Positions 23,481 to 36,454 of a DNA stretch of 64,000 bases are shown here, piece by piece. Within the stretch, counting starts at the first letter, position 1. Each line of letters begins with the position of its first letter. The position numbers and the translations under genes were made by a program. The stretch is taken from positions 186,001 to 250,000 of the forward strand of contig JAWPHD010001815.1 in assembly GCA_037043455.1 (NCBI GenBank), given 5' to 3'. The stretch comes from Cyrtodaria siliqua (lineage: Eukaryota > Mollusca > Bivalvia > Adapedonta > Hiatellidae). The notes beneath the pieces were generated by a model. The model searched no databases. It was given only the letters and a program-made list of their open reading frames with translations, and had not been told where the DNA came from.

Positions 23481-24365
23481 CGCGCCACTATTGGTGCTTC
23501 ACTTTTTTTTTGTTACTTTTAACAAAGTTTGAGGTTTCCACCGGACCCCCATATACATGAAACGTTCCTATGCCAGTGTACCTGTAACCGGTCATCAGGT
23601 TTGGTCTGATGCTACGGAGTAGTTTAAATTTTAAGGTGATGAAAACACGGTTTGGAAACTTTACCTGTCTTCTGCTTCAATCGATCTATCTCTGTCCTAT
23701 CATTTTACTATTTTTGTTTTTCTACCACCGACAGAAACATTAGGGTAAAATAGGACACTCAGTTTCTTAAAATATAGATGTAGAAACTAATAAGTATCTT
23801 GAGCACAGCTAGTGCTAAACGTCAAGAACAGTGAAACAAACCAACGTCTTTTCTACATAGCATTTGATGAATTTGGTGCATTTTCAGAATATATTGATTG
23901 AAAACGTCGGACCCGGTGTCCTCCACCCCCAGACATACTCAACTAAATATTGAACTAATATTCTGAAAATGGACCACCATTTATTAAATGTCAAGTAGGA
24001 AACAACAAATTCCTATGTTTTAAAATCATTGTACTTTTCTCAAACATACATCATCATAATGATTAGACAATACGTATGAAACAATTTAACACACGTTGAA
24101 AACAAGACGTATATTAGACGTATATTGAAATAAAAAAAAAGCTTAAATCATATATATACATTTTTCGTAATGACATAACGTTGAAACCGTAATTACATGT
24201 TGTTCGGCAAAAAAGTATACGCGTGCATCACGGTTTATGTATAGCTTTTATGACGGTTGGTGATTCAGCCAATGTCGATCCAGACTGGATCATGTCTAGA
24301 TAGCCGTTCGAAGTTCATTCCATGCCATATCTGTCCTGTCTGGGAACGAATTGAAATTTGACCGA

Positions 24366-24600
24366 AGCATTGTGGTGTACTGGTTAGAGCGTCTGCCTTG
24401 CATTCGGGAGGTCGTGGGTTCGAGTCCCCAGATACTTTAAAAATGGAACCCTTGCCTGACGAGCAAATAATGGGTAGTGCTACGACTGATTGACCAGTGT
24501 CAGAATAATGTGACTGGGGTATCATGTCTACTACGGTGTGGTATTCCAGTGTGGCAGCACTATAAAGAAACCATTGAGTTCGCTGCTTCAAGTAGACATA
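24366..24600 (+). mobile_element. tRNA-derived SINE, V-SINE-like
   Basis: The head holds an A-box-like GTGGTGTACTGGTTAGAGC and a B box GGTTCGAGTCC at 24417-24427. The body contains GTCAGAATAATGTGACTGGG, GGTATTCCAGTGTGGCAGCA and CTATAAAGAAACC, which resembles the conserved 3' domain of mollusc V-SINEs such as RUDI. That naming is from memory and should be tested against consensus sequences. The copy looks complete, and its internal promoter boxes are well kept. Confidence 0.8.
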
Positions 24601-24626
24601 TTATCACATCACACACAAACACACAG

Positions 24627-24718
24627 ATAAAAGTCCAGACTCAAGTGTGCCTATAATCGTCGGGCACGACGCCTGTCATAGGCGGACAGATTATAATCCT
24701 TAGAAATACACACACACA
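24627..24718 (+). repeat. Dispersed repeat with CA tail, copy 2
   Basis: Shares TAAAAGTCCAGACTC, GGCGGACAGATTATAA, CTTAGAAATACAC and the CA tail with 14000-14100. The central hairpin has different bases, so the two copies are not recent duplicates. Confidence 0.6.
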
Positions 24719-24768
24719 AATTGAAATTTGTTGGGGTGGGATGTCACGATTCATAAGACACGTACAGG

Positions 24769-24873
24769 TAGACTTGCACTAGACGTGAGAATCATGGCTC
24801 TTATGGTGGTATGTACCTACCATGATATAGGTACACGCCATAAGAGCTACGATTCTCGCAGCTAGACTTGCAC
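24769..24873. mobile_element. Small foldback flanked by 11-bp direct repeats
   Basis: TAGACTTGCAC lies at 24769-24779 and again at 24863-24873. Between them, 83 bp fold into one imperfect hairpin: GAGAATCATGGCTCTTATGG pairs with the arm containing CCATAAGAGCTACGATTCTC. The direct repeats may be a target-site duplication, although they could also be part of the arms. Confidence 0.7.
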
Positions 24874-25928
24874 ATACATACGCAGCGGCACAATCAAAGA
24901 TGAACTTTGCTCGCCATATAGGTTTAACCTATTTCATATTATGAAAGGTGTGTTACATATTTTCAAGACTGTCTACTTATTTAGGTTTCAACACCTAATA
25001 CCCCACCCACTGGAAAGTCATTTCAGAAAATTGGCAAAGCCTTAAAACTTTTGTTTATTTATTTGTGACACAGGGTATTACAATAATTACAAATATGAAA
25101 TGACGCCTGTTATTTGAACCACGATAAGTCCATGGACGTTCTTGTATTAGAATCAGGACCCGTTTATATTACATATCTGTACAGGCCCTGATTAGAATAG
25201 AACCAGCTCCTTGCATGTCTTGTAAATAATTTATTGGACGGAAGCCCCGCTTTTTATAAACAAAATAAAAGGGTCACCGGTAAATGCAAACTGTGAATAT
25301 ACTAACCCTGATTAATATAAAACCTGAACTTATTCAGTAGGATGGGTTATGTTTAGATCATAAGTTTCTTTTTGCTATAGACGTTGTATTTGTCCAATCT
25401 TCTCCATCTTTTCCAGGTCACGCTTAAAATCTGACGTCACGCGAAAGCTTAATATCAGATTTGCAAGCGTCTAATCGGAGAGTTTATTTGTCTATCCGCA
25501 CGATTAACATGTTATAAAACGTTAGTTTATATATACAAATGATGGAAGTGAATGAAAAGTTCAAATGAATTGATAGATACATACAAATGATGCCACAGAG
25601 TGTACGTGAATGAAAGTACAAATGAATTGATCGATATTTGAATGGGGTTTTACGTCGTTTTAGCACATGTTCGGCCATATATGATGGTCGATTTTTTTCG
25701 GGTAGAGGCAGACTATTCTTAAGTAATATTGTTGCCACACATATCTCATGAAAGTTAAAATATGTTGTTGTTTTTCATTTTGGACCGTCCTTTTGGGCTT
25801 GAGGTAGACGTCATCATAGGGTCCACAGCCTGTCCGATCATCGCACAATTAAAGAGGAAAGCATAGTGGCGAACTGTAAATGTGTCCAACACCAAGCATG
25901 CAGTGCGTTGCGTTTCAATTTAATAGTC
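24874..25928. other. No gene recognised
   Basis: AT-rich. The ORFs at 25484-25848 are short and lack known motifs. TGACGTCA occurs at 25432-25439. Confidence 0.35.
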
Positions 25929-26091
25929 ATAAAACAGTTACCTACCATTAGTTCCCGAGGTGGAGGGGATGGCAGTGTGAACTGTTTGCCGAGGCCGATA
26001 GGCCGAGGGAAACAGTTCACACCGACATCCCCCGACACCAAGGGAAAACAGTTTTGACTGTTCCCCTAACACACATGTGATAACTGTTTTA
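25929..26091. mobile_element. Foldback A
   Basis: Outer arms are ATAAAACAGTTA (25929-25940) and its complement (26080-26091). Inner arms are TGTGAACTGTTT and AAACAGTTCACA. The right arm has about 24 extra bases. At the symmetry centre, GCCGAGG is repeated in direct orientation around a 7-bp spacer. No coding capacity. Confidence 0.75.
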
Positions 26092-26735
26092 TTACCTGAT
26101 TAATGTTACTGTACGAAACAGTGAAAATGAAAATTTGTTTTATAATGAGAACCTATGGTGAAAAAAGCAACATGACGTCACGCAAACGAAATTCCAGCAC
26201 GTGAGGGAAACAGTCGAAACTAAAGCCCGGTAACAGTTCGTTTTCACCGGGAACAGTCTTTTCCTTAGTGTATTAGCAAGAAATGACGATATAGCATTTA
26301 TATAGGAGATCAGGTAATAATAGTAATTGACGACGTCAACGCACAAAATATCAATGATATGCAAGAAAAATAAACAATCATGGGTATCCGGTTCAGATAA
26401 GGAATGTTTTAAATGTAAAATATCACTAACATTTTAACTACAGTGTGTGGTGTAAATTTAATATGGACATATAGGAAATGAACACAAATACAGTTATACA
26501 ATTCTCTCATGGTGATAGTTTATTATTATTAAGTTAAACTGGAAACAATTTATACACAAATACGTCTACAACATCATTTTATGCTATAGAACTATGACAA
26601 AAACCTTTACAATTCTGAATGTACAAGTCAATACGTTTTTCTTTATTATAAAAATCAAAATCATACATAAGTCATTTGATTTTTGAAAATTGATTAACAA
26701 TGTATACATGGACATATTTTTCAGTATTTAAGTAT
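26092..26735. other. Foldback flank, no gene
   Basis: Contains more AACAGT motifs, TGACGTCA at 26173-26180, and a short inverted pair TATTACCTGAT (about 26093) / GATCAGGTAATA (about 26308). This could be the rest of a larger element headed by foldback A. Confidence 0.4.
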
Positions 26736-29700
26736 TCAGCACATCTGCTCATTGCTAGAAGAAATGCATTCAACATTGCAGTTATCATTACAAAGACATA
26801 CAAAGTCATTCAAAAGCTCTGGAGGTGCTGCAGCTTGGGTCATCAGCTGTGGAGTATACAACCCAGTTTGTGGGTCATCATATACCCAAAATCTAACGGA
26901 TCAGGAAAAGAAACATGCTGAACGAGACCCGCTCTTCTAATCAACAACGGATATGTAAAGCGAAGCAAATGAAGAACAAAACTATCATTTGTTGGAGGCA
27001 ATTTCCCGGGCTTAATTCACGTTATGGCAACCGCACGATTAGTCCGCAAGAAATTCAAGGATCTGCATTGGCATTGACCATACAACAAAAGCTACAGCTT
27101 TGCCTGAGGAGACTGCCCCGGTTGTGACCCAAGATCTGCCAAGTTAGGTAACTGACTTGATGATTTACGCATTACTTGAAATGCTTTTTTCTTTCCTATT
27201 CCATGGAAAGACGAACATGTATCACATCCTGTCAAGCAGTACACTGGTAAAATATTTTATTGTTCCTCAGGCGACAGGGCATTTTGAACCAAATGCACAG
27301 GGATGTATCTGACGTTGTTGGAATGCAACCCATTCTACCAGTCTTAAAGAACCATCTTTCTATGTTCAAATCTTTAAAATGGTGAAGAGGGAGTACGAAG
27401 ACATCTGTGTCTGGACTTACAACTACTGCCTTCTGCACTCCTAAAGAGGATGAATAAGCTACATGTGGAATATTTCTACTGTCAACCTCTTCTTGATTAG
27501 ACTCAAGGTTGTCAAGATATGAAACAGAAGAATTTGTGACCTTAAAGCCTTCTGATCCAAACCACCGGCAACAAAGACTACTACGTCATTGGACAGGGTT
27601 TCATGACAGTTTTCAGTTATGACAGTTTTCAGTTAAGTAGTTTGTATACAACCTTGTCAATTCATTTTTGCTCTTACTGCTTGTTAACACTCTCTTCCAA
27701 TCACCAACCATCATATCGGGGTGAAGAGCAATTGGCGCAGTTGATGAAACATTTTCACCCCTTTCTTGGCGGGTTTGTGATTTGAGACTGTTGGAAATGT
27801 ATCTGTCAAAGACAACATGTACACCTAAAACTCCACGACTACTTGAAAGAATGTATGACCAAAATTCAGCAGCCATCTGTTGGTACGTAGGCTTTACACC
27901 TGAAGGGAGTTGCAACATCTGAATTATGCCCAAACCATCAAAAATATAACAGTCAGCATCTGGAACACATCTGGGTATGTTCTCACACCCTGCAAGGTCC
28001 TCCAGCTTTTCCAGAAAATCAGACTTTTTAGTTGACATAAAACATCCATCATCCTGAAACAAACTCAAGGGGACAGGTGCATTTTCGAAAGACATGACTC
28101 TTTCCAATTAAATTTTCTTAAATGCTTTTATGGCTAAAAGTCTCAAATACATCTCTTCGCCATTGATCAGGAAATATTTTGACTTAGTGTTTATCACAGA
28201 CTTTGGAGATCTCATTGTTTTCACTTTTGCCTTGGGGAGTGGATCAAAGAAATGTTTCTGTGGCAGTTGATCTCATTGGAACACCAGCCTCTCTTTTACA
28301 AAGCTATGCAACATACTCTTTACTGTTCCTAGGCAATCCAACAAACTTGCCTCAACATCCAGCTGAGCCTCCACAACAGTAGCCATGTTAACGAGCTTGG
28401 CAGGTGGGGAAGATAGTGAAAAAGGGTCAATAAATGGCTCATTTTCGAAGAGGTTTAACATCTTCTTTATAGAATCATTATACGCCTGTGTATGGAATGG
28501 TGTGTCTGTGTGGTGTTTGCTAGAGCTAGAAGCCTGGCTTGAGAACGCCAAAGCATAATTTGCCGTGATCGGCCGACAGAGAAACCACCGAGTCAAATCA
28601 CTGTCATTATGTGTTAAACCAATGATACCACCAGAGGACTTAAGAGCTTTATTTTCAGTAACTTCTAAAATATAGTCGATCCACACTGCATTGAAAGAAC
28701 CATTTGTCAATTTGGCAACAAGTCAATTTGGCAACAAACTTGCCCTTGTCAAACTTCTCAGAAAGTGAATGAGGTAGCCGATTCATATTCAAAACCATAT
28801 ATGGCATAAATCTGGTATAGACGGTTCTGTTTGAAGTAAAGTGAAAAGGTAGAAGTTTCATTTTGGAGTACTGGTAGGCCTCCCATATCCCACGCCTTGA
28901 TGCAGCAAGGTAGATTTTAAAGGCAACGAAACTTCCGTCAAATAATCATCCAAAAATCTGAACAACGTGGAAACTGATCTACCATCCGACCTGAAAGCGT
29001 CTATCAGATGAAGCATATCTGTCTAAATCAGATCTAAAATTTCAGTTACCAGAATGTTAGAACCTCCATCAAGACATTGTAAGAGTTGAAAAAGATTGGG
29101 TGGGAGTGGTTTGGAGTAATTTTCACCCATTTGATGAGTTGGAGAAGAAACCTCCTATTCAGCACTTCGTCGATCATTATCATTGCTCTAAGAACTCTAT
29201 CAAAATCCTTACCAGAGAGAATTTGCTCTGCTGTTAATTTTGCAAAAACATCGGACTCCACCATAAGGTGTTTTAGACCTGCATCACCATAAATATGTCT
29301 TATTCCACCAAAAAGACACATCTTAAAATGCATCCCCACTTCAGTTGGTATGACACCTTCAAACTCCTCAGGGTTAGCCCAACTGATTTCAAGAGCATTT
29401 GCCAGTAATCCCATATCAAAGACAATCGGACATACAGACTGCCCTAATGCCTGCATTTGCTCTTTTGTGCGTTTTAATGTTGTGTATACTGTGTTAAGGT
29501 AGGTAGGTGAGGCCATTATAATGGAATTAAAAAAAGTTCAGCTGTTTCATAGAAATAATCATCTTGAATGTTTGACTGGAACACTGTCCATGGAGGCTAT
29601 ACATCAGCACGGTCATCGCACATTCCGACAAGCGTGCTTCTATTCAAATTGTACATGAGTTCCTTAAGGCAGAGGAATTTCGCACTTTGTGGTTCTGAGC

Positions 29701-32700
29701 CATGTAATTCAGCAATGACAATTGGTGGACTCAGTCTTGGCGATGGTCTCGTAGCTGGTTTCCTGTAGTTCTATGTGTGAGCAAGTCCTCTACCTTAAAC
29801 AGAAAATATTATACAGATAAAAACACAGAATCAGGTATACCTCCTTTGTGGACATGAAGTGTAATCTATGTGGATCAGAGATATAATCTACATTGAAAAT
29901 TAAGGAAGTTATACTGATTAATGCTGGCTGTTAACTGTGAATACTTAAATAAATAGAGAATAACACATGGGTATTTTCATATCACACCCTATATCAGGCC
30001 TGAGACGCCAGCTCGAGGGCTGATATGGGTCGAGGGCCTGATATAGGGTGTGATATGAAATACACTTTTTTATTCTATTTATCATATACTTCAGCAATGA
30101 CTTTGTTGAACTGTCAAATTCAACTAATTTACTACGCTTTTTTCCACGGAGAATACGATAATATTATTAATAGATGTAATCCCATGACATTTTATTTCCG
30201 AAATTTGTTTTCAAATGAATGACATTGATTTTGACATTGTCTAATTCAGAAAATGAATGGTCACAAGTGGTTATTTTATCCCCGGATGGTTCTATATAAT
30301 TCAGTTTATTATTAAGTTGTTAAACTATCTTTATGGTCCGTGTATTATGCCTTATTTATTTCTTTATTTGACTTCTCTCTATCTATCATCTATTTTATTT
30401 CATCTTCTTTGCATTACTAATCAAGTTATTTCCGTAGAGTTATGGTCAAAGATGACAGCTCAACGTACACAGGTGAATCGCCAATAATCTGGCGCGAAAA
30501 CAGGATGACAAATAGACGACAAACGATAGGAGTGACACATCGTATACAATCGTAACTAATCGGTAATTTCCGTATCACTCCGCTGAAAGAATCATAAAGA
30601 ACATTCGGTTATTTCCGTGATATGACATGTTTAACCCTTTATTTCACGCATGTGGTAAAGCTTTATTGCGCGGGAACTAAATCCTGATTGATATGACTAG
30701 CTAGGTCTATGTCGTATCGAATATTCAAAAACAACGTTTTTATAGGGAAGTATGTGATACATTTATATAATTTTCTACAAATGCATATTTAATGCATAAA
30801 TAAAGTTTGTGAAGTAATATAAATTGTGAGGAATATAAGTATCTATCTATCTAGAAGAGGGGAAAGATACCCGTTTCTGCCCATTAAACTCTCAAATTAA
30901 CAATAACACACATGTTTTCAATTTCAATCTCATAGCCACTCCATACTCTTTCTTATAATGCTGAGTTACATATCCAGTTGTGCATATTAATATAAGGATT
31001 GGACAAAAATATATTCACTTGTCCTGGCAAATAATCTGGTAGTCATGGAACTAAAAACATTATTGTCTGACGAAAAAGAAAGAATCTTCTGGTCAACGAA
31101 ATAAAATATTGGAACAACTGACTGAGATAGGCCCAGACTGTCTTTGCACCAGTACAAAGCCAACAAGAACAAATCTTTTGTAAAAATTATGCATGTACAA
31201 ACAATATTGCGTTAAACTTTGATAATCATATAATATGTATACCTGGAAGGACTGAAATATCGGTTGAACGTTCCTGAACCCGAGGGATTCTGCCATGTGT
31301 TTGTGGATGACATTGATTGGAGTGTATCAGAATGCTGGTCATGGAATCGGTTGACCGTTTTCCGCTGAGTTTTCATCTGTCCTCAGTCAGGATCTTAGGG
31401 ATGGGACAATTCCACCTGTCAATTGCGGAATTATAGTTTGTAATGTAAAATATGTCATTATAACTTTTAATTTGAAAAAAAAAAAGATGCATGTTGCGAA
31501 AATTTACTTGTGTTATAAATTTTATATTTCTGTACAATAAATAAAGTATAGAACAAAACTAACCTGTATTTTAACCTATGTGTCTAAAGTTAAAAATGAT
31601 TCAAGAATTAATGACATAGTTTTTCTTTGTATTTATAACTGTAAAAGTAGCAATCATATTATTCTGTTTAGTTTTTTTACATTCGATCCAAAATTGGGAT
31701 GCATATGATTTTACACGTTGATATGACAAGTGTACATTTGGACTCGTTTCATTTGATCCATGTTACCTGATAGTGTCTGTTGATGATTTGAAGCCATACG
31801 GAGAGCAGCAGATGTTCAGAGTAGGCTAGGGTGTAACCATGTGAAAGTAGGTCTTGTATTAGTTTCTTACTGCCATACGAATGGTGCAAGTAAACAGATA
31901 ACACCAGTCGCTTGGGAGTTGTCACTGGTTTTACAAGGGCAGTAATATCGGAACAGATCGATATTATTTTCTGGTCAACATTCTCATCTGCTACATCAGT
32001 ACCATCTTAAAGACTTGTTTTAGATGACAGCCAATTTACAAAACGAACAAGAAGGGGACCCAGAAACTGCATTTGTGCTTCAGTACTAAGTTCAGCTGAG
32101 GAAAAGTACTCCTGTTGTAAATCTTCTATTTGTGAAATTCTTCTTCTCAGTATGGTAGCTGCTTCTTGAAGTACTGAAATTTCATGTGATTCAGAATCAT
32201 GGAAGCTATCAACAAGACTTGTGTCAATGCCATCCTGCTATGTTACAGACTGCAGTGACTTTTCTAGTTTCGCGGACTTAGTGTCGTGCTCGGCCGTTTC
32301 CAAAGGTCCATTATCATACTCTTTCTTTTAGATATAGCATCTTCAATTTTCAGTATACTAGAACAGACAAGATCGTATAACCCTACTCATGAAATGAACA
32401 TTATTTCTTGCGAAACACGTTTCAAAGCCATTTTAATATGTTTAGCCTTCAATTTACTTTCTCCAATGGAAATGTTTTTGGATTTACATATTTCTGTAAT
32501 CCTTGATTTTATATCTGAAAATTCAACAGCACTCTTTTCAGATTCAATTTGATATTTTAAAGCAGCCAATATGATTTCACATACAGATTCTAATTTGCTT
32601 TTCTCGGGACATTTCTGGGGTTTACTGTTATGCATATCTGAAATTTAGCTGGCCATGCAACCCTTCTTCCTGTGATAACGAGCCTCAACGGCAACCAGGT

Positions 32701-33060
32701 CAGCTTTACAAAAAAGTAATCTAGGTGTCACTTATCATCACCCCTTGAAGCTGATATTTCTAACAATTTAGCATACAAGTTTGAGTTTTCATCAGTTGAA
32801 CCTTCTACTTTCGACCATTTGTTTCTATGATTTGAACTACATTTTACCCACAAATGAAGCAATTTCCCCTCCTTTATATTATAAAACTGATGAATAAACC
32901 TTGAGCGACAAGCTTTATGATAGCTTAATTTGATCTCTACTGTGCGTATTGTTTCCTCACAAGCATCAATACTTAGAGAAACTTCGTCATTTTTATCTTT
33001 ACATACTGTAAGCAATGAGTCAAATTTATGTACATCAAGAACAGTTTTATTTTGATTAAA
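26736..33060 (-). pseudogene. Multi-exon multicopy family protein, PIN/5'-nuclease-like, broken
   Basis: Discontinuous minus-strand blocks, in order, cover what looks like a whole protein. The N-terminus (33060-31760) contains a Tyr-His-Lys-Ala-Cys motif. A block at about 31390-31242 follows, bounded by a donor TATCAG|GTAACA near 31762 and a donor CAG|GTATAC at 31241. Then 29785-26736 carries long open stretches. Acidic motifs Phe-Asp-Gly, Val-Phe-Asp, Asp-Thr-Asp and Leu-Thr-Gly-Cys-Asp-Thr recall PIN/XPG-type nucleases, but that fold is my inference. I recognise the protein as a multicopy family of cnidarians, molluscs and fishes with no established function, possibly carried by a mobile element. 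Damage: in-frame stops at about 28273 and 28108 and two in 31990-32250, plus 16-bp tandem duplications at 28706-28737 and 27603-27634 that shift the frame. Codons are otherwise well preserved, so loss looks fairly recent. Confidence 0.75.
29950..30081. mobile_element. Foldback B, inside an intron of the PIN-like pseudogene
   Basis: Arms pair GTATTTTCATATCACACCCT and following ATATCAGGCC (29971-30000) with their complement ending at 30062. Weaker pairing of AAATAGA-type sequence extends to 29950 and 30081. The centre holds TCGAGGGC twice in direct orientation, 9 bp apart. It lies in the stretch between the 31242 donor and the 29785 acceptor of the pseudogene. Confidence 0.75.
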
Positions 33061-33668
33061 GCTTCTTTTTTTTTTAACAGAAACAGCATCATTCCAAGCT
33101 GAACGTTATTTTTCTTTTCTTTGTCGATTTATTATTATTTAATCTTTCCTCCATTTCTACATCAATTGCCTAAAAATGAAGAAGGACTACATTAAAGGGT
33201 CAAAATCTACCGTAACACCGGTTTCATCGGTTTTTTCCTACATTTTATGAGTATTTTCATATTTGATCACTAAAATGTACTCAAAAGTTATAAACATGTA
33301 GCAAAATTACGTTTACTAGGTTATATTTATTTTACATATTATATAAATCAAATAATACACATTTGTTAATCAACACATCAACAAGAACATTGTTTTTAAA
33401 CTTTTGTTTACATTGTTTAGATGGAAAATTATATAAATCTTATTTTAATTCTATTCTAACACGACGGACCTCTGCATGAAGGGAGACAGCTGTATGTTAT
33501 TCTACGATAAAATACAGCTGTTCCATTAATTCCCCGCGTATATTTCATCCGCTGGAAGCGCCACGTTACATGACGTCACTTGGTAAATATACGTCACGAA
33601 GACAAACCGAACAGTAATTTTAATGAAATGTTAATTACAACAAAATTGCCATTCTCCCAAACCGTGCA
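33061..33668. other. 5' flank of the PIN-like pseudogene
   Basis: No exon is recognised beyond 33060. Short inverted pieces AAAATACAGCTGTT / ACAGCTGTATGTT lie near 33490-33525 and TGACGTCA at 33571-33578, possibly the left part of an element that ends in foldback C. Confidence 0.35.
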
Positions 33669-33688
33669 CCCCCCCCCCCCCCCCCCCC
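33669..33688 (+). repeat. C20 run
   Basis: Twenty consecutive C bases after GTGCA. The length is uncertain because homopolymers are prone to sequencing error. Confidence 0.85.
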
Positions 33689-33959
33689 GAAATAAACCCA
33701 TCATATGCACATGTACATATAACATTAATAAGCATCTTGAACAAGGTAAAAACGGTTGACGTCATACAGCGCAAGCTATATGACGTAAGCAATGACTTAA
33801 TTGTTTGTCACGTGAAAACTAGTGCATTGAAACGCAGAACTTTGCATACGGGGGCGCCCATTGGAACAGCCTGTAAACATAGCAGCCTGATTACCTTGAC
33901 CTACGAGATAATATATAGTGCCCCAACAATAGCGTAAATAATGGGGTAATTGTTGTGTT

Positions 33960-34142
33960 AGAATCGAAATAATAAATACGGACCTGTATTTTATTGGTGA
34001 ATAAAATACAGTTAGTCGTTCGGATGCGAGAAATTAAATCACTCGTGCTAACGCACTCGTGATTTAATTACTACGCATCCGAACTTCTAACTGTATTTTA
34101 TTCACCGATAAAATACAGGTACTTATTTATTGTTTCTTAATC
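33960..34142. mobile_element. Foldback C
   Basis: Arms of about 60 bp pair almost perfectly from CCTGTATTTTATTGGTGAAT at 33983 to its complement ending at 34118, with weaker pairing beyond. A nested hairpin CTGTATTTTATT-GGTG-AATAAAATACAG lies within the left arm. At the centre CACTCGTG is repeated directly with a 6-bp spacer (about 34050-34072). Confidence 0.85.
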
Positions 34143-34964
34143 ATCATTACTTATTTTTAAAATATACATTGTTTACTTTTGTATTTTGAATTTTCCCACC
34201 TCCAAACTTCCACTGTTGTTGTGGTAAAAACATGCCTCTTGTAATTGGTCGGATGGATACTTTTTCATTGTTTCGTATTTGCTACTTCTTACAGCATTTC
34301 TGAATCGGCCGGTATAAATTGGCATCATTTATACCGGCATAATAAAAAAATACATTTTTCTTAAATAAGATTGTTAAAAACATTTTTCAAATTTCCTCTC
34401 AAAAAACTTGTATTTGAATTCTCTTCTTTCTGTATGGGAAAACAGTAGGGTTGCTCATCAAAAAAGTCTTCTTTGCAATTTATTTTCTTAAAAAACGATT
34501 TCATTATGCTTTATTTTATATGCTTATATTCAAATGATATCTATTTGTCTCAAAATAAAAATGTGTATGTTAATTTAGGTGTTAGCCAGTTAAATTTATT
34601 ATTAAAATGTATATTTTTTATGTAAAAAAATGACCTTTTGACCTCTAATTTTACATCTATTTTAAACATTAGAAATAGAATGCAAATGCATATGCAACAT
34701 ATTTCAGCCAGTTTATCAATCTTACATTAAGAAACTCTTGGATTTTATTGTCGCTCCATGTGAATAGGGTATGCAAAAATAGGTGGTGGCCATATTGGAC
34801 GCCATCTTGGATTTCTCGGCTCGCCACGGCTTATACCAATTTATACCGGCAGTTTCAGAAACTACAGACCCTAATGAACATTTTGATGTATGACACTCCT
34901 TGTTGCAAAGTGGGGCCCGGGTTCATCATTTGCAATGTGCTCAATGTCACCCTATAACATAAAA
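34143..34964. other. No gene recognised
   Basis: AT-rich. Two ATACCGGC / GCCGGTAT pieces occur near 34312 and 34334 around a short spacer. No coding feature is supported. Confidence 0.35.
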
Positions 34965-35178
34965 TGGATGCCGGGTGGTCTGTTTCCAACAGTACTAGTC
35001 TAGACTGGATGCAGTGGGACTGTTTCCAGCAACACTAGCCTAGATTGGATGCCGAGGGGACTGTTTCAAGCAGTACTAGCCTAAATTGGATGCAGGGGAA
35101 CTGTTTCCAGCAGAACTCGCCTAGAATGAATGCCAGGGTGGGACTGTTTCCAGCAGTACTAGCTTAGACTGGATGCCG
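34965..35178 (+). repeat. ~41-bp tandem repeat, five units
   Basis: Units start TGGATGCC and contain CTGTTTCCAGCAGTACTAGC followed by CTAGA. Lengths vary from 40 to 43 bp because of small indels in the G-rich part. Units differ from each other at several positions, so the array is not recent. Confidence 0.85.
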
Positions 35179-35369
35179 AAATGAATGGTGTTTTACGGCA
35201 CGTCGACACATAAATAGTTCATATTGTGCGCAAAAAGCTACGAAAGATGAAGAAATTAAGTAGTAATTAAAAATTAATGTAAATATATAAAGATAAAAAT
35301 ATTAAAAAATCTGGGATAATGTGGTAGTAATATAAACTATGTATGAAAAAGATGACAGATGTTCGTGCT

Positions 35370-35950
35370 TAAAAACTACCTAAATACAATTTCAATATGT
35401 ATGTTATTACTTGCAATCATCAACAGGTACTGTACTGTATAAGTGAGAAAAAAAGTTTACCCTTCCATAAAAGAGGTACCCTTCCATAAAATATACACGT
35501 TGATCCAAGATTTTTATTTTTAAAAAAAATGGCCAAGTTAATTTTTTCTTTTGTTAAAATCGAAGTCATAAACCACTTAAAAACTACCCTAAACACAATT
35601 TCAATATGTCTGTTATTACTTGCAATCATCAACAGGTACTTTTTAAGTGAGAAAAAAAGTTTACCCTTCCATAAAATATACATGTTGATCCAAGAGATTT
35701 TTTTTTTTACAATGACGAAGTTAAAATATATTTTTTGCTAAAATCAAAATCATAACCCACTTAAAAACTATCCTAAACACAATTTCAGTATGTATGTTAT
35801 TACTTGCAATCATCAACAGGTACGGTTTAATTGAGAATTTTTTTTTTACCCTTCCATAAAATATACATGCTAATCCAGGAGAAAAAAAACACGTTCAAAA
35901 TGGTCAAGTAATAAAAAAATGTTTTTGGTTGAAATCAAACATCTTAAAAA
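35370..35950 (+). repeat. ~190-bp tandem repeat, three units
   Basis: Each unit contains ACAATTTCARTATGTNTGTT, TTACTTGCAATCATCAACAG, TTTACCCTTCCATAAAATA and GTTGATCCA. Starts are near 35384, 35595 and 35782. The ORFs over this block are repeat translations. Confidence 0.8.
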
Positions 35951-36454
35951 CTACACCAAACACAAAGTGCATATGTTTTGTATAATAAACAAAGATCGAC
36001 ACATATATAAAAAGCGTGAAAGGCTATTAAAACAAACAAACAAAAGACTGCACGAACGTCGGTCATCTTTTTTTCATCGCAATTTTACGCTTCCTGGTTT
36101 GAGAACAAAACACTAAACAAAGAAATTAAAAACTTGCTAAAAACACGAACAACCCACGCAAAAGGATACTTACAATTACGTTTTGCAGCAATTAACCATG
36201 TTGGTTGTAATGTTTTCAACCATAAAACACGATAAATCACGGAGCGAAATCACATTCTACATGACCGAAGTGTTCCGAATGAGTCGACGATAAGTGTTTG
36301 GCACGCTTCTGTCCAAGACCGATATCATCCCAGATTTTAAACTTCATATCTATTCCAAAAATCAGCGACTTTAATTAATTTTGTGTTGATTTCCCCGCAC
36401 AATTTCAAGATTTATATGTTTCATTCCTTTCAAATATGACCTAGGAATCTTTAT
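35951..36454. other. No gene recognised
   Basis: Flank between the ~190-bp repeat and the SINE-like repeat; nothing coding is supported. Confidence 0.35.

Noticed and set aside
24366..24435. tRNA gene on the plus strand
   Set aside because: Same reasoning: Pol III boxes lead into a long SINE body, with no cloverleaf.
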